Below are positions 33,601-45,253 of a DNA stretch of 64,000 nucleotides, piece by piece. The first letter of the stretch is position 1; each line of letters starts with the position of its first letter. The notes under the pieces are model-generated. The model was not told the origin of the DNA. It worked only from the letters and a program-made list of their open reading frames with translations, and did not search any database. The position numbers were made by a program, and so were the translations under genes. The stretch is from Nocardioides bruguierae (GTDB taxonomy: Bacteria; Actinomycetota; Actinomycetes; Propionibacteriales; Nocardioidaceae), in the NCBI RefSeq assembly GCF_023656415.1, contig NZ_JAMOIL010000008.1, positions 151,449-215,448 of the forward strand, read 5' to 3'.

Positions 33601-33689
33601 GCCGCACCAGGCCGACCCCTCGGCCCCTCACACCCCTCCCCGCCGACCACCGACGGGGAAGCACCGCACATCCATCGAAGGAGACCCCC

Positions 33690-34568
33690 GTGCGACTCAA
33701 CCGACTCAAGGCCGGCGCCGCTGCGGCAGGCCTCGCCCTCGCCCTCACCGCGTGCGGCTCGGACTCCGGTTCCGACGTCGAGGTCGCGAGCGACACCGAC
33801 TTCCCCGCCGGCTCCACCATGGCCGAGATCGCCGACGCGGGCACCATGACCGTGGGCACGAAGTTCGACCAGCCCGGCTTCGGCCTGGCCAACCTCGAGG
33901 ACGTCCCCGAGGGCTTCGACGTCGAGGTCGCCAAGATCATCGCCGGCGCCATGGGCATCGCCCCCGAGGACATCGAGTGGACGGAGACCCCCTCCGACAT
34001 CCGCGAGCAGGTCATCGAGGACGGCGACGTCGACATGGTCGTCGCCACGTACACGATCAACGACGAGCGCAAGCAGCGCATCACGTTCGCCGGCCCGTAC
34101 TACACCGCCGGCCAGCAGCTCATGGTCGCCTCGGACAACGACACCATCACCGGCCCCGACGACCTCGCGAGCAACCCGGACGCCAAGGTCTGCTCGGTCA
34201 CCGGCTCGACCCCGGCCGACCAGATCAAGGAGTACCTGACCAGCGACGACCAGCTCGTGCTGTTCGACGTCTACGAGAAGTGCGCGGACGCCCTGAGCAC
34301 CGGCCAGGTCGACGTCGTCACCACCGACAACGTCATCCTGCTGGGCCTGTCCTCCGAGGCCGACGGCGAGTTCAAGCTCGTCGGCGAGCAGTTCACCGAG
34401 GAGCCCTACGGCATCGGCATCGCCAAGGGCGACACCGAGTTCTGCGAGTTCATCAACACCACGCTGCAGGAGAACGAGGACGCCTACAACGAGGCCTGGG
34501 CCTCCACGGCCGGCGAGGTCGAGGGCACCGAGGCCCCGACCCTCCCCGAGCCCGACGAGTGCGTCTGA
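33690..34568 (+). CDS. gluB: Glutamate ABC transporter substrate-binding lipoprotein
   Basis: A 292-residue lipoprotein with lipobox LTACGS (Cys about 22) and a type II periplasmic-binding fold of SBP_bac_3 type (GFDVEVAKIIAGAMG, ERKQRITFAGPYY, EPYGIGIAKGD). The GTG start at 33690 has GAAGGAG upstream. A strong hairpin follows, probably to let this subunit be made in excess over the permeases. Confidence 0.92.
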   Translation: MRLNRLKAGAAAAGLALALTACGSDSGSDVEVASDTDFPAGSTMAEIADAGTMTVGTKFDQPGFGLANLEDVPEGFDVEVAKIIAGAMGIAPEDIEWTETPSDIREQVIEDGDVDMVVATYTINDERKQRITFAGPYYTAGQQLMVASDNDTITGPDDLASNPDAKVCSVTGSTPADQIKEYLTSDDQLVLFDVYEKCADALSTGQVDVVTTDNVILLGLSSEADGEFKLVGEQFTEEPYGIGIAKGDTEFCEFINTTLQENEDAYNEAWASTAGEVEGTEAPTLPEPDECV

Positions 34569-34613
34569 GCCTCGACAGGCACCACGCGCGGCCCGACGAG
34601 CGGCCGCGCAGCA

Positions 34614-34646
34614 GGACGGCGGCGGGGCACCGCCCCGCCGCCGTCC
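34614..34646 (+). terminator. Intra-operon hairpin between gluB and gluC
   Basis: A perfect 15-bp stem (GGACGGCGGCGGGGC with its complement) on a 3-nt loop lies 46 bp after gluB. There is no U-tract. It is probably a partial terminator or mRNA-stabilising structure. Confidence 0.7.
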
Positions 34647-34677
34647 CCCGTCCCGGACCGAGTGAAGGAGCCGCGCC

Positions 34678-35328
34678 GTGGGACCGGTGATCGACAACCT
34701 CGACCTGTACTGGTCGGGATTCCTCCAGTCGCTGGAGTTCATCCTGTGGTGCCTGGTCGGCTCCCTGCTGGTGGGGACAGTGATGGCGGCCTTCCGGGTC
34801 TCGCCCGTGCCGTCGCTGCGGGCGCTGGCGGTGGCCTACGTCAACGTCTTCCGCAACACGCCGCTCACCATCGTGCTGTTCTTCATGGCGTTCGGACTGC
34901 CCGAGCTCGGCATCAACCAGAGCTACTTCTTCTTCGCGGCGCTCGGCCTGATCCTCTACACCGGCGCGTTCGTGTGCGAGGCGCTCCGCTCGGGCGTGAA
35001 CGCGGTCCCGGCCGGTCAGGCCGAGGCGGCCCGCGCCCTGGGCCTCACGTTCACCCAGTCGATGCGCCAGGTGATCCTGCCGCAGGCGTTCCGCAGCGCG
35101 ATCCCGCCGCTGGGCAGCGTCCAGATCGCGATGTTCAAGAACTCGGCCGTGGCCGGCGCCTTCGGCATCGGCGGCGACCTCTACAGCGTGGGCAAGACCC
35201 TCACCAGCGCTCGCGGCTACGACTACGTCCCGGTGCTGACCGGCGTGGCCATCGGCTACCTGATCATCACCCTGACGGCCGCGGCCCTGCTGACCCTCCT
35301 CGAGCGGAAGGTGGCGATCGTCCGATGA
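34678..35328 (+). CDS. gluC: Glutamate ABC transporter permease
   Basis: A 216-residue inner-membrane permease of the HisM/HEQRo type, with about five membrane segments and the EAA-like loop GQAEAARALGLTFTQSMRQV. GTG start at 34678, preceded by GAAGGAG. Coupled by ATGA to gluD. Confidence 0.9.
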   Translation: MGPVIDNLDLYWSGFLQSLEFILWCLVGSLLVGTVMAAFRVSPVPSLRALAVAYVNVFRNTPLTIVLFFMAFGLPELGINQSYFFFAALGLILYTGAFVCEALRSGVNAVPAGQAEAARALGLTFTQSMRQVILPQAFRSAIPPLGSVQIAMFKNSAVAGAFGIGGDLYSVGKTLTSARGYDYVPVLTGVAIGYLIITLTAAALLTLLERKVAIVR

Positions 35329-36218
35329 CGGACTCCTCCAGCGTCCTCTTCGACGTCCCCGGCCCCAAGGCACGTCGCCGGGCCCAGGTGCTCACCGTCG
35401 TCGGTGGCCTCGTGATCCTGGCCCTGGTAGCGCTCGCCGTCATGCGCCTCGCCGAGCGCGGGCAGTTCGACGCCGAGCTGTGGAGCCCGTGGATCAACCC
35501 CACGGACGAGAACTTCGCCCAGGTCTGGCGCCTGGTCGGCGAGGGCCTGCTCGCCACCGTCATCGCGGCGGCCCTGGCGATCGCCCTGTCGCTGGTCGTC
35601 GGCATCGCCGTCGGCGTGACACGCATGATGTTCACGCCGATCCTGCGGATCCCCGTCGTCGCGTTCATCGAGCTGTTCCGTGGCCTGCCGGTGGTCATCA
35701 CGATCGTCTACGTCTGGCGGGCGATCGTCGAGACCGAGGTCCCGATCGACTGGCTGCCCGGGGACGACGCGCTGTGGTACCTGGTCATCGGCCTCACGCT
35801 CTACAACTCCGTGATCATCGCCGAGATCCTCCGTGCCGGCGTCGCCTCCCTCCCCCGCGGCCAGCGCGAGGCGGGCCTGGCCATCGGCATGACGCCGTGG
35901 CAGACGATGCGGAGCATCCAGCTGCCGCAGGCGTTCCGCACGATGCTGCCCGCCCTGGTCAGCCAGCTGGTCGTGATCCTGAAGGACACGTCCCTCGTCG
36001 CCGTCATCGGCCTGGGCTACCGGGAGCTGCTCGACCGCGGCAACCAGATAGCGCAGTTCCTCGACAACCCGATCCAGTCGCTGTTCATCGTGGGCGCGAT
36101 CTACGTCGTCATCAACTACACGCTGTCGCGGATCGCGATCTGGCTCGAGCGACGGCTCAGCCGGGCGTCGTCGTCCGCCGACGAGCCGGAGGCCGAGCCC
36201 GCCGCCGCGGGCGCCTGA
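35325..36218 (+). CDS. gluD: Glutamate ABC transporter permease
   Basis: The 297-residue second permease has an N-terminal membrane segment (about 22-45), the transmembrane core (about 75-280) and the EAA loop GQREAGLAIGMTPWQTMRSI. The C-terminus is acidic and Ala-rich (ADEPEAEPAAAGA). It forms the import channel with GluC. Confidence 0.9.
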   Translation: MTDSSSVLFDVPGPKARRRAQVLTVVGGLVILALVALAVMRLAERGQFDAELWSPWINPTDENFAQVWRLVGEGLLATVIAAALAIALSLVVGIAVGVTRMMFTPILRIPVVAFIELFRGLPVVITIVYVWRAIVETEVPIDWLPGDDALWYLVIGLTLYNSVIIAEILRAGVASLPRGQREAGLAIGMTPWQTMRSIQLPQAFRTMLPALVSQLVVILKDTSLVAVIGLGYRELLDRGNQIAQFLDNPIQSLFIVGAIYVVINYTLSRIAIWLERRLSRASSSADEPEAEPAAAGA

Positions 36219-36240
36219 GCACCACGGCCCCGACGCGCAC

Positions 36241-36274
36241 AGCGCCCGCCACCTCGCTCGAGGTGGCGGGCGCT
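36241..36274. terminator. Bidirectional terminator
   Basis: A perfect 14-bp stem (AGCGCCCGCCACCT with AGGTGGCGGGCGCT) with a 6-nt loop lies between gluD and the convergent hotdog gene. Confidence 0.85.
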
Positions 36275-36287
36275 GGTGCGTGCGCGG

Positions 36288-36770
36288 TCAGTCCTTCTTG
36301 CGCGGCGTCACCCAGAGGTGGATGACGCCCTCGATGACGACGGTGCCGTCGGTGCGCGTGCCGCGGACCCGGACGTCGAGGGCCGGCTCGTCCGAGGTCC
36401 ACTGCTCCGGGTCGGTCTCGGCCACGCACGTGACGTCGCTGCTGGCCTTCGCGGTGTAGGCCACGTCCATGCCCTTCGGTATCCACCGCTTGTCGGCGGG
36501 GATGGTCACCTCGGCCAGGGCGCCCATGGCCGCTTCGAGCCCGTTGCACAGCGCGATGGCGTGCAGGGTGCCGATGTGGTTCTTCACCCCGCGACGCAGC
36601 GGGATCACCAGCTCGGCCCGGTTGGGCTCGAGCACGGTGAACCGCGGACGGATGGTGGCGAAGTAGGGGGCCTTCTGCCCGAAGAGGAGGGAGAAGACCC
36701 GCTTGCCGAGGACGGGGCCGACGACCGGCAGGTTCGTCGTGGTGCGCCACAGCGCGTGGACCGAGCTCAT
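36288..36770 (-). CDS. DUF4442 hotdog-fold thioesterase-like protein
   Basis: A 160-residue hotdog protein with the acyl-CoA-thioesterase-like core LRRGVKNHIGTLHAIALCNG (about 59-78) and PKGMDVAYTAKASSDV. It probably acts on an acyl-CoA; the substrate is unknown. The ATG lies 7 nt after TAGGCT (leaderless), and a perfect palindrome sits just upstream of that -10. Confidence 0.82.
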   Translation of the reverse strand: MSSVHALWRTTTNLPVVGPVLGKRVFSLLFGQKAPYFATIRPRFTVLEPNRAELVIPLRRGVKNHIGTLHAIALCNGLEAAMGALAEVTIPADKRWIPKGMDVAYTAKASSDVTCVAETDPEQWTSDEPALDVRVRGTRTDGTVVIEGVIHLWVTPRKKD

Positions 36771-36777
36771 GTGAGCC

Positions 36778-36804
36778 AGCCTACAACGGATCTACCGATC
36801 GGTA
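36778..36804 (-). promoter_or_regulatory. Leaderless promoter with palindromic operator for the hotdog gene
   Basis: The -10 TAGGCT (36778-36783, minus strand) lies 7 nt before the ATG. The perfect 12-bp palindrome TACCGATCGGTA (36793-36804) sits 9 bp further upstream, in the -10/-35 spacer. It looks like a TetR-family operator; no TetR gene is in the window. Confidence 0.5.
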
Positions 36805-36826
36805 ACTTGCGTGTGCGAACCGACCG

Positions 36827-37078
36827 TCAGGTCATGGAGAGGAAGCTGCGCTCGAGGCGAGCGACCTCCTCCTCCGAGAGGTCGGCCAGCGAGCGACGCA
36901 GCTCGGTGGCGATGAGGGCGAAGCCGGCACGGTCGAGGGCGCGCGAGACGGCCTTGAGCTGGCTCAGCACGTCGTCGGTCTCGCGACCTTCCTCGATCAT
37001 GCGCAGCACGCCACCCAGCTGACCCTGCGCACGGCGCAGGCGGTTGACGACGCTGACGAGCTCAGGCTTGCTGTCCAT
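36827..37078 (-). CDS. CsoR/DUF156-family regulator lacking metal-ligand residues
   Basis: An 83-residue all-helical protein matching CsoR/RcnR through NRLRRAQGQLGGVLRMIEEG and DVLSQLKAVSRALDRAG. The usual copper ligands are absent: Thr34 replaces the first Cys and the second-helix His...HxxxC region reads TELRRSL. The protein contains no Cys or His at all, so copper or persulfide sensing by the known mechanism is impossible. It may sense another ligand or act as a structural DNA-binding protein. RBS-like AGAGG precedes the ATG. Confidence 0.8.
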   Translation of the reverse strand: MDSKPELVSVVNRLRRAQGQLGGVLRMIEEGRETDDVLSQLKAVSRALDRAGFALIATELRRSLADLSEEEVARLERSFLSMT

Positions 37079-37515
37079 GACGGGTGGTGCCTCTCTGCTG
37101 CGGGAATCTGTCTGTGGCTCGACCCCATGTCGAGCCGCCAGTCGCCGGTCCGGTCTCCCGCACTCCCCCGTGTCGTTCTCCGGTCGACGCCCAACACTTC
37201 TCCAACGCTCCCCGTGGGTCGAGGTTATGCCCGCACGGGCATCTGGTGAGAGAGGTGTCAGTGATCACCTGTCGCCCGAACGACAGGGTGGTGCTCAGCC
37301 TGCCGAGCATCCGGGTACCCCGTGGGGGATTCTCGGAGATTTGCCCAACTTCGGGCAGATCGCTCGACGACAAGCGTCCCATGACGTCCTGGCGGGAACG
37401 TCCGCGACGCTCCGACAAGGTCCTCACGACCTCACAGCGTAGTAGACCGGTCCAGCCCGGAAGCCCGAACGACCCCAGTACCTCCCCACACCCCTCCCCG
37501 CACCGACCGAGATTG
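37079..37515. other. Divergent spacer between the csoR-like and marR genes
   Basis: No gene is supported in this 437-bp stretch. Two small inverted repeats are visible: ATGCCCG-CA-CGGGCAT (37227-37242) and TGCCC-N6-GGGCA (37342-37357), which could be operators or RNA hairpins. Promoters for both flanking genes must lie here or just to the right. Confidence 0.4.
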
Positions 37516-37559
37516 TCTCGACGTCGAGAATCTCGACGGTCCGCGGCATGGCCTACACT
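37516..37559 (+). promoter_or_regulatory. MarR operator and leaderless promoter
   Basis: The perfect palindrome TCTCGACGTCGAGA (37516-37529) is followed by a repeat of its half (TCTCGAC, 37531-37537) and a -10 TACACT (37554-37559) that ends 6 nt before the GTG at 37566. The palindrome fills the -35 region, as expected for autorepression by a MarR protein. Confidence 0.65.
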
Positions 37560-37565
37560 GGTCGG

Positions 37566-38066
37566 GTGCGGGACGACGTCGACGAGCTGAGCGAGGCCTG
37601 GGGCCGCGAGCGCCCCGACCTGGACATCGCCCCCGTCGCGGTCTTCAGCCGGATCAGCCGACTGGCCCGCCACCTCGACCTGGCCCGCCGCGAGGCGTTC
37701 ACCGCCGAGGGCATCGAGGCCTGGGAGTTCGACGTGCTGGCCGCGCTGCGGCGCGCCGGCGGCTCCTACGAGCTCTCCCCCGGCCGGCTCATCCGCGAGA
37801 CGCTCGTGACCAGCGGGACCATGACCAACCGCGTCGACCGGCTCACCTCCCGCGGGTTCGTCGAGCGCCACCCCGACCCGGCCGACCGCCGAGGCGTCCT
37901 GGTCCGGCTCACGCCCGAGGGCCGCGCGGTCGTGGACAGCGCCTTCACGCGCCTCCTGGACGCCGAGCGCGTCCTGCTGGCCTCGCTGCCGGCCGAGCGC
38001 CACGAGGAGCTGGCCGACCTGCTGCGCACGCTCCTGGTGCCCTTCTCGGGCACGCCGCACGCCTGA
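37566..38066 (+). CDS. MarR-family transcriptional regulator
   Basis: A 166-residue winged-helix regulator: dimerisation helices at both ends and the core FDVLAALRRAGGSYELSPGR...GTMTNRVDRLTSRGFVERH then PDPADRRGVLVRLT (the beta-wing). The GTG at 37566 is preferred over ATG 37548 because the -10 element covers the upstream codons. It probably represses itself through the adjacent palindrome; other targets are unknown. Confidence 0.87.
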   Translation: MRDDVDELSEAWGRERPDLDIAPVAVFSRISRLARHLDLARREAFTAEGIEAWEFDVLAALRRAGGSYELSPGRLIRETLVTSGTMTNRVDRLTSRGFVERHPDPADRRGVLVRLTPEGRAVVDSAFTRLLDAERVLLASLPAERHEELADLLRTLLVPFSGTPHA

Positions 38067-38104
38067 GGCCGCGCGGGCCCGGGCAGCGGACCCGGACAGC
38101 GAGG

Positions 38105-38926
38105 TCAGACCGCGAGGTCGCGCACGCCGCCCAGGACGGCCCGCGCGTGCTCGCGCCCCAGCCGCACGTGCTCGGCGGTGCGCGAGAAGTCGTGCATCCG
38201 CACGTCGAGGTCGGGGGCGGTCAGGTGCACGAGCTCCACCCCGGCCAGGTCGACCCGCGGACGGATGCGCATGGAGACCGACAGCGCAGCCAGCAGCACG
38301 TCGATCGGGTGCCGCAGGGGCCGGTTCCGCGGGCCCACGGTGGCGTCGAGGAGGAACACCCGTGTCGGCGCCAGGGCGGCCGCGCCGGCCAGCGGCACCA
38401 GGTCGCCGATGCCGCCGTCGACGTGCGTGCCCGCCAAGCCGTCGTCCCCCGGCAGGACGACGGGCGGGAACACGCTCGGCAGGGCGGTCGAGGCGAGCAG
38501 GACCGACCGCAGCAGGCCGGTGTCGTGGTAGACGGCCTCCCCGGTCTCCAGCCGCGCGGTGCACACGCGCACGGGCACGGGCAGGTCCTCCAGCCGGCGG
38601 GCCGTCGTCCACGCGTCCACGAGCCGCTCGAGGCCCTCGGTGCGGTAGAGCGAGGTGCGGTGCCGCAGCACGTGCAGCGGGCGGCCCCAGTGGCTGCCGG
38701 GGAAGACATCGCGCGAGCGCAGCCGCAGCCAGTGCTCGGCCAGCTCGTCGGGGCCGTCGACGGGGTCGTGGCCGGCCAGGTAGGTGGCGTTCAGCGCGCC
38801 CACGGAGGTGCCGACGAAGCCGGCGGGGCGCACCCCGTGCTCGGCCAGGGCCTGCATCATGCCGACCTGCACGGCGCCGCGCGAGGCGCCTCCGGTGAGG
38901 ACGAGGACGTCACGGTTCGTCTGCAC
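38105..38926 (-). CDS. Patatin-like phospholipase
   Basis: A 273-residue cytosolic acyl hydrolase: oxyanion loop GGASRGAVQ (12-20), nucleophile GTSVG with Ser41, and catalytic Asp in HVDGGIGD. No signal peptide. The GTG start at 38926 has a perfect AGGAGG 5 nt upstream. It lies downstream of the tam-like gene on the same strand. Confidence 0.88.
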   Translation of the reverse strand: MQTNRDVLVLTGGASRGAVQVGMMQALAEHGVRPAGFVGTSVGALNATYLAGHDPVDGPDELAEHWLRLRSRDVFPGSHWGRPLHVLRHRTSLYRTEGLERLVDAWTTARRLEDLPVPVRVCTARLETGEAVYHDTGLLRSVLLASTALPSVFPPVVLPGDDGLAGTHVDGGIGDLVPLAGAAALAPTRVFLLDATVGPRNRPLRHPIDVLLAALSVSMRIRPRVDLAGVELVHLTAPDLDVRMHDFSRTAEHVRLGREHARAVLGGVRDLAV

Positions 38927-39030
38927 GGGCACCTCCTGGGCAACGGGCGACAGCGGGGGCATCGGGGGCGGCTGGTCCCAGTCCTGATCGGCCGTGATCG
39001 GGCGCGGTTGAGGCCGTGCCGGCACGCGCC

Positions 39031-39813
39031 TCAGCCGCGGCGGGCCACCGCGAAGACCCGCCGGAACGGCAGGACCGTGCCGTGCTCCCCCGGCGGGTAC
39101 GCCTCGGCGAGCGCCGCGCGGTAGGCCTCCACGAACGCCGGGCGCAGGTCGTCGGGCAGCGCGTCCAGGGTCGGCCGGGCCCCGGTGGCACTGACCCATG
39201 TGAGGACCGGGTCGGGGCCGGTGAGCACGTGCAGGTAGGTGGTCTCCCAGGCCTCGACGGTGCAGCCGGCACCGGCGAGGACCTCCAGGTAGTCGGCCGG
39301 GTCGTGGGCGCGGGGGAAGGCCACGCCGACGAGGTGCTCGGCGTACGGCTCCCGCGCGCCCAGCCGGCGCAGCAGGGCGTGGCTGGGCGCGTCCTGGTTG
39401 CCGGGCACCTGCAGCGCCAGCAGGCCGCCGGGGGCGAGCCGGGAGACCAGCGTGGGCAGCAGCGCGAGGTGCCCAGGGACCCACTGGAGCGTGGCGTTGG
39501 TGACGAGCACGTCGACCGGGTCGCCGGGCTCGGCCGCCCAGTCGCGCAGGTCCGCGTGCCGGACCTCGAGGCCCTCGACGCCCTCCAGCTCGCGCGCCCG
39601 CTGCACCATGGCGGCGCTCGCGTCGACGCCGAGCACGTGCGCGTCCGGCCAGCGGCGCGCCAGCAGCGCCGTCAGCGTCCCGGGCCCGCAGCCGAGGTCG
39701 ACGACACGACCCGGGGCGGACGCCGGCACCCGGGCGAGCAGGTCGAGGAACGGGCGCGCCCGCTCGTCCGCGTACGTCAGGTAGTGCCCGGGGTCCCAGT
39801 CACCGCTGCGCAC
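39031..39813 (-). CDS. tam: Trans-aconitate 2-methyltransferase
   Basis: A 260-residue class I SAM methyltransferase. The N-terminal WDPGHYLTYADERARPFLDL stretch is characteristic of Tam. Motif I VVDLGCGPGTLT (37-48) and VLTNATLQWVPGH (post-I/motif II) are present. Tam methylates trans-aconitate formed from cis-aconitate, relieving aconitase inhibition. Confidence 0.87.
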   Translation of the reverse strand: MRSGDWDPGHYLTYADERARPFLDLLARVPASAPGRVVDLGCGPGTLTALLARRWPDAHVLGVDASAAMVQRARELEGVEGLEVRHADLRDWAAEPGDPVDVLVTNATLQWVPGHLALLPTLVSRLAPGGLLALQVPGNQDAPSHALLRRLGAREPYAEHLVGVAFPRAHDPADYLEVLAGAGCTVEAWETTYLHVLTGPDPVLTWVSATGARPTLDALPDDLRPAFVEAYRAALAEAYPPGEHGTVLPFRRVFAVARRG

Positions 39814-39831
39814 GTCCGCCCGCCCGTCCCC

Positions 39832-41633
<1,802 letters not shown>

Positions 41634-41634
<1 letters not shown>

Positions 41635-42584
41635 CAGGCGTGCTCCACCACGTGGACGCCGGCGACGGGCGCCGGGACGGCGGTGACCCGCTCGTGCCCC
41701 AGCCCGGCCAGCTTCTCGCGGGCCGCGTCGGCCTCCTCGCGGCTGGCGCACAGCACCAGCACGGTGGGACCGGAGCCGGAGAGCACCGCGCCCCGGCCGC
41801 ACGAGCCGGCGTCCTCGAGGGTGCGGCGCAGGTCCGGGCGCAGGTGGAGCGCGGGCTCCTGGAGGTCGTTCCACAGGGTGACGCCGACGAGGTCGACCTG
41901 GGCGTTGACCAGGCCCTCGACCAGCGTGGTCGGCAGCTCCAGCGCGTGCGGGTCGGGCTCGGTGCCCTGCTGGGCGTGCAGCTCGTCGAACGCGCGGTAG
42001 ACGGCCGGCGTCGAGAGGCCCTCGTCGCTCTCGACGACGACCCACCACCAGCCGCCGGCGTCCTCGAGGTCCTCCAGCTGCTCGCCGCGGCCGCGGCCCA
42101 CGGCGGTGCCACCGAGGAGGGAGAAGGGGACGTCGCTGCCCAGCTCGGCCGCGATGGCCAGCAGGTCGTCGTCGGAGGTCTGGAGGTCCAGGGCGCGGTC
42201 GACGGCCACGAGGGCGGCCGCGGCGTCCGCCGAGCCGCCGGCCATGCCGCCGGCCACCGGGATGGACTTGTGGATCGTCATCGCGGCGGCCCGGTGCTCC
42301 ATGCCGTGGTGAGCGAGCAGCCGGCGCGCGGCGCGCAGCGCGATGTTGGAGTCGTCCGTGGGCACCGCGTCCAGGTCCAGGCGCGGGTCGCCGACGACCC
42401 GCAGCGACCACTCCGTGGCCTCGCTGACGGTGACGTCGTCGTAGAGCCCCACCGCCTGGAAGACGGTGGTCAGCGGGTGGAACCCGTCCGCGGCCAGCGC
42501 GGCGACACCGAGGTAGAGGTTGATCTTGGCCGGCGCCCGCACCGTGACCCGGGGGCCGAGGGGCTCGTCGGTCAGCAGGCTCAC
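41634..42584 (-). CDS. ispE: 4-diphosphocytidyl-2-C-methyl-D-erythritol kinase
   Basis: IspE is the GHMP kinase of the MEP isoprenoid pathway. The 316-residue product shows [13 protein letters not shown], the phosphate loop [19 protein letters not shown] and [13 protein letters not shown]. The GTG at 42584 overlaps the rsmA stop (GTGA), with GGAGGAG upstream. The rpfB-rsmA-ispE order is conserved in actinobacteria. Confidence 0.95.
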
Positions 42585-43549
42585 GCGTTCTCCTCCCCCG
42601 GTGACCCGGGGCTCTTCTCCTGGCTGTCGGTGGCCCGGGTCCGGGCCTTGCCCGACCTGGCGGTGGCGGACCACCCGGTGGCGGCGAGCGCCTCGGCGAC
42701 CGCGACGAAGTGGTCGATGACCAGGCTCTCACCCCGGGCCAGCGGGTCGACGCCCGCGGCCGCCAGGGCCTCGTCCACCGACGCGGCGGGGGCGATGGCC
42801 CGCAGGGCCCCGCGCAGGGCCTTGCGGCGCTGGGCGAACGCGGCGTCGACGACGGCGAAGACGTCCTCGCGCCGCACCGGGCCGCCCGAGGGGCCGAGCG
42901 GTGCCGGGTGGCTGGTCCAGGCGACGAGCCCGGAGTCCACGTTCGGTGCGGGCCAGAAGACGTTGCGGCCGATCGCGCCGGCGCGGCGGACGTCGGCGAA
43001 CCACGCGGCCTTGACCGAGGGCACGCCGTAGACCTTGGAGCCCGGCTTCGCGGCGAGCCGGTCGGCGACCTCGGCCTGCACCATCACCAGCCCCCGCTCC
43101 AGCGACGGCAGGAGCGCGAGCAGGTGCAGCAGCACCGGCACCGAGACGTTGTAGGGCAGGTTGGCGACCAGCGCCGTGGGCGGCGGGCCGGGCAGGGCGT
43201 CCACCTTGAGGGCATCGGAACCCACGATCTCGAGGTCACCCTCGCGACCGGGCGCGCGCTCGGCGATCGTGCGCGGGAGCCGGGAGGCGAGCAGGTCGTC
43301 GATCTCGATCGCCACGACCCGCGGCACCACCTCGAGCAGCGCCAGGGTCAGCGACCCCAGCCCGGGGCCCACCTCGACGACGACGTCGGCCTCGCCCACG
43401 CCGGACTCGCGCACGATGCGGCGCACGGTGTTCGGGTCGATGACGAAGTTCTGGCCGCGCTGCTTGGTGGGGCGCAGGCCGAGCTCGTCCGCGAGCAGAC
43501 GCACCTCCGCCGGCCCGAGCAGGCTCGGACCGGCGGAGGTGTCTGTCAT
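42581..43549 (-). CDS. rsmA: 16S rRNA (adenine1518/1519-N6)-dimethyltransferase
   Basis: RsmA (KsgA) dimethylates two adenines near the 3' end of 16S rRNA. The 322-residue product has QRGQNFVID, motif [13 protein letters not shown], the NLPYN catalytic motif ([13 protein letters not shown]) and the C-terminal helical domain; the last ~30 residues are disordered. The ATG lies 6 nt after TAGCCT, consistent with a leaderless transcript distinct from rpfB. Confidence 0.95.
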   Translation of the reverse strand: MTDTSAGPSLLGPAEVRLLADELGLRPTKQRGQNFVIDPNTVRRIVRESGVGEADVVVEVGPGLGSLTLALLEVVPRVVAIEIDDLLASRLPRTIAERAPGREGDLEIVGSDALKVDALPGPPPTALVANLPYNVSVPVLLHLLALLPSLERGLVMVQAEVADRLAAKPGSKVYGVPSVKAAWFADVRRAGAIGRNVFWPAPNVDSGLVAWTSHPAPLGPSGGPVRREDVFAVVDAAFAQRRKALRGALRAIAPAASVDEALAAAGVDPLARGESLVIDHFVAVAEALAATGWSATARSGKARTRATDSQEKSPGSPGEENA

Positions 43550-43555
43550 GGGGTC

Positions 43556-43561
43556 AGGCTA
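43556..43561 (-). promoter_or_regulatory. Leaderless -10 element of rsmA
   Basis: TAGCCT on the minus strand ends 6 nt before the rsmA ATG. No Shine-Dalgarno sequence is visible. Confidence 0.5.
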
Positions 43562-43617
43562 GTCGGCCCGGGGCCGTCGACCGCACTCGGCGGCGACGGG
43601 CGCCGATCAGGCGCCGA

Positions 43618-45253
<1,636 letters not shown>

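Noticed and set aside
37079..37565. Small RNA or peptide in the csoR-like/marR spacer
   Set aside because: Only short inverted repeats are visible; no convincing promoter-terminator pair or coding signal.
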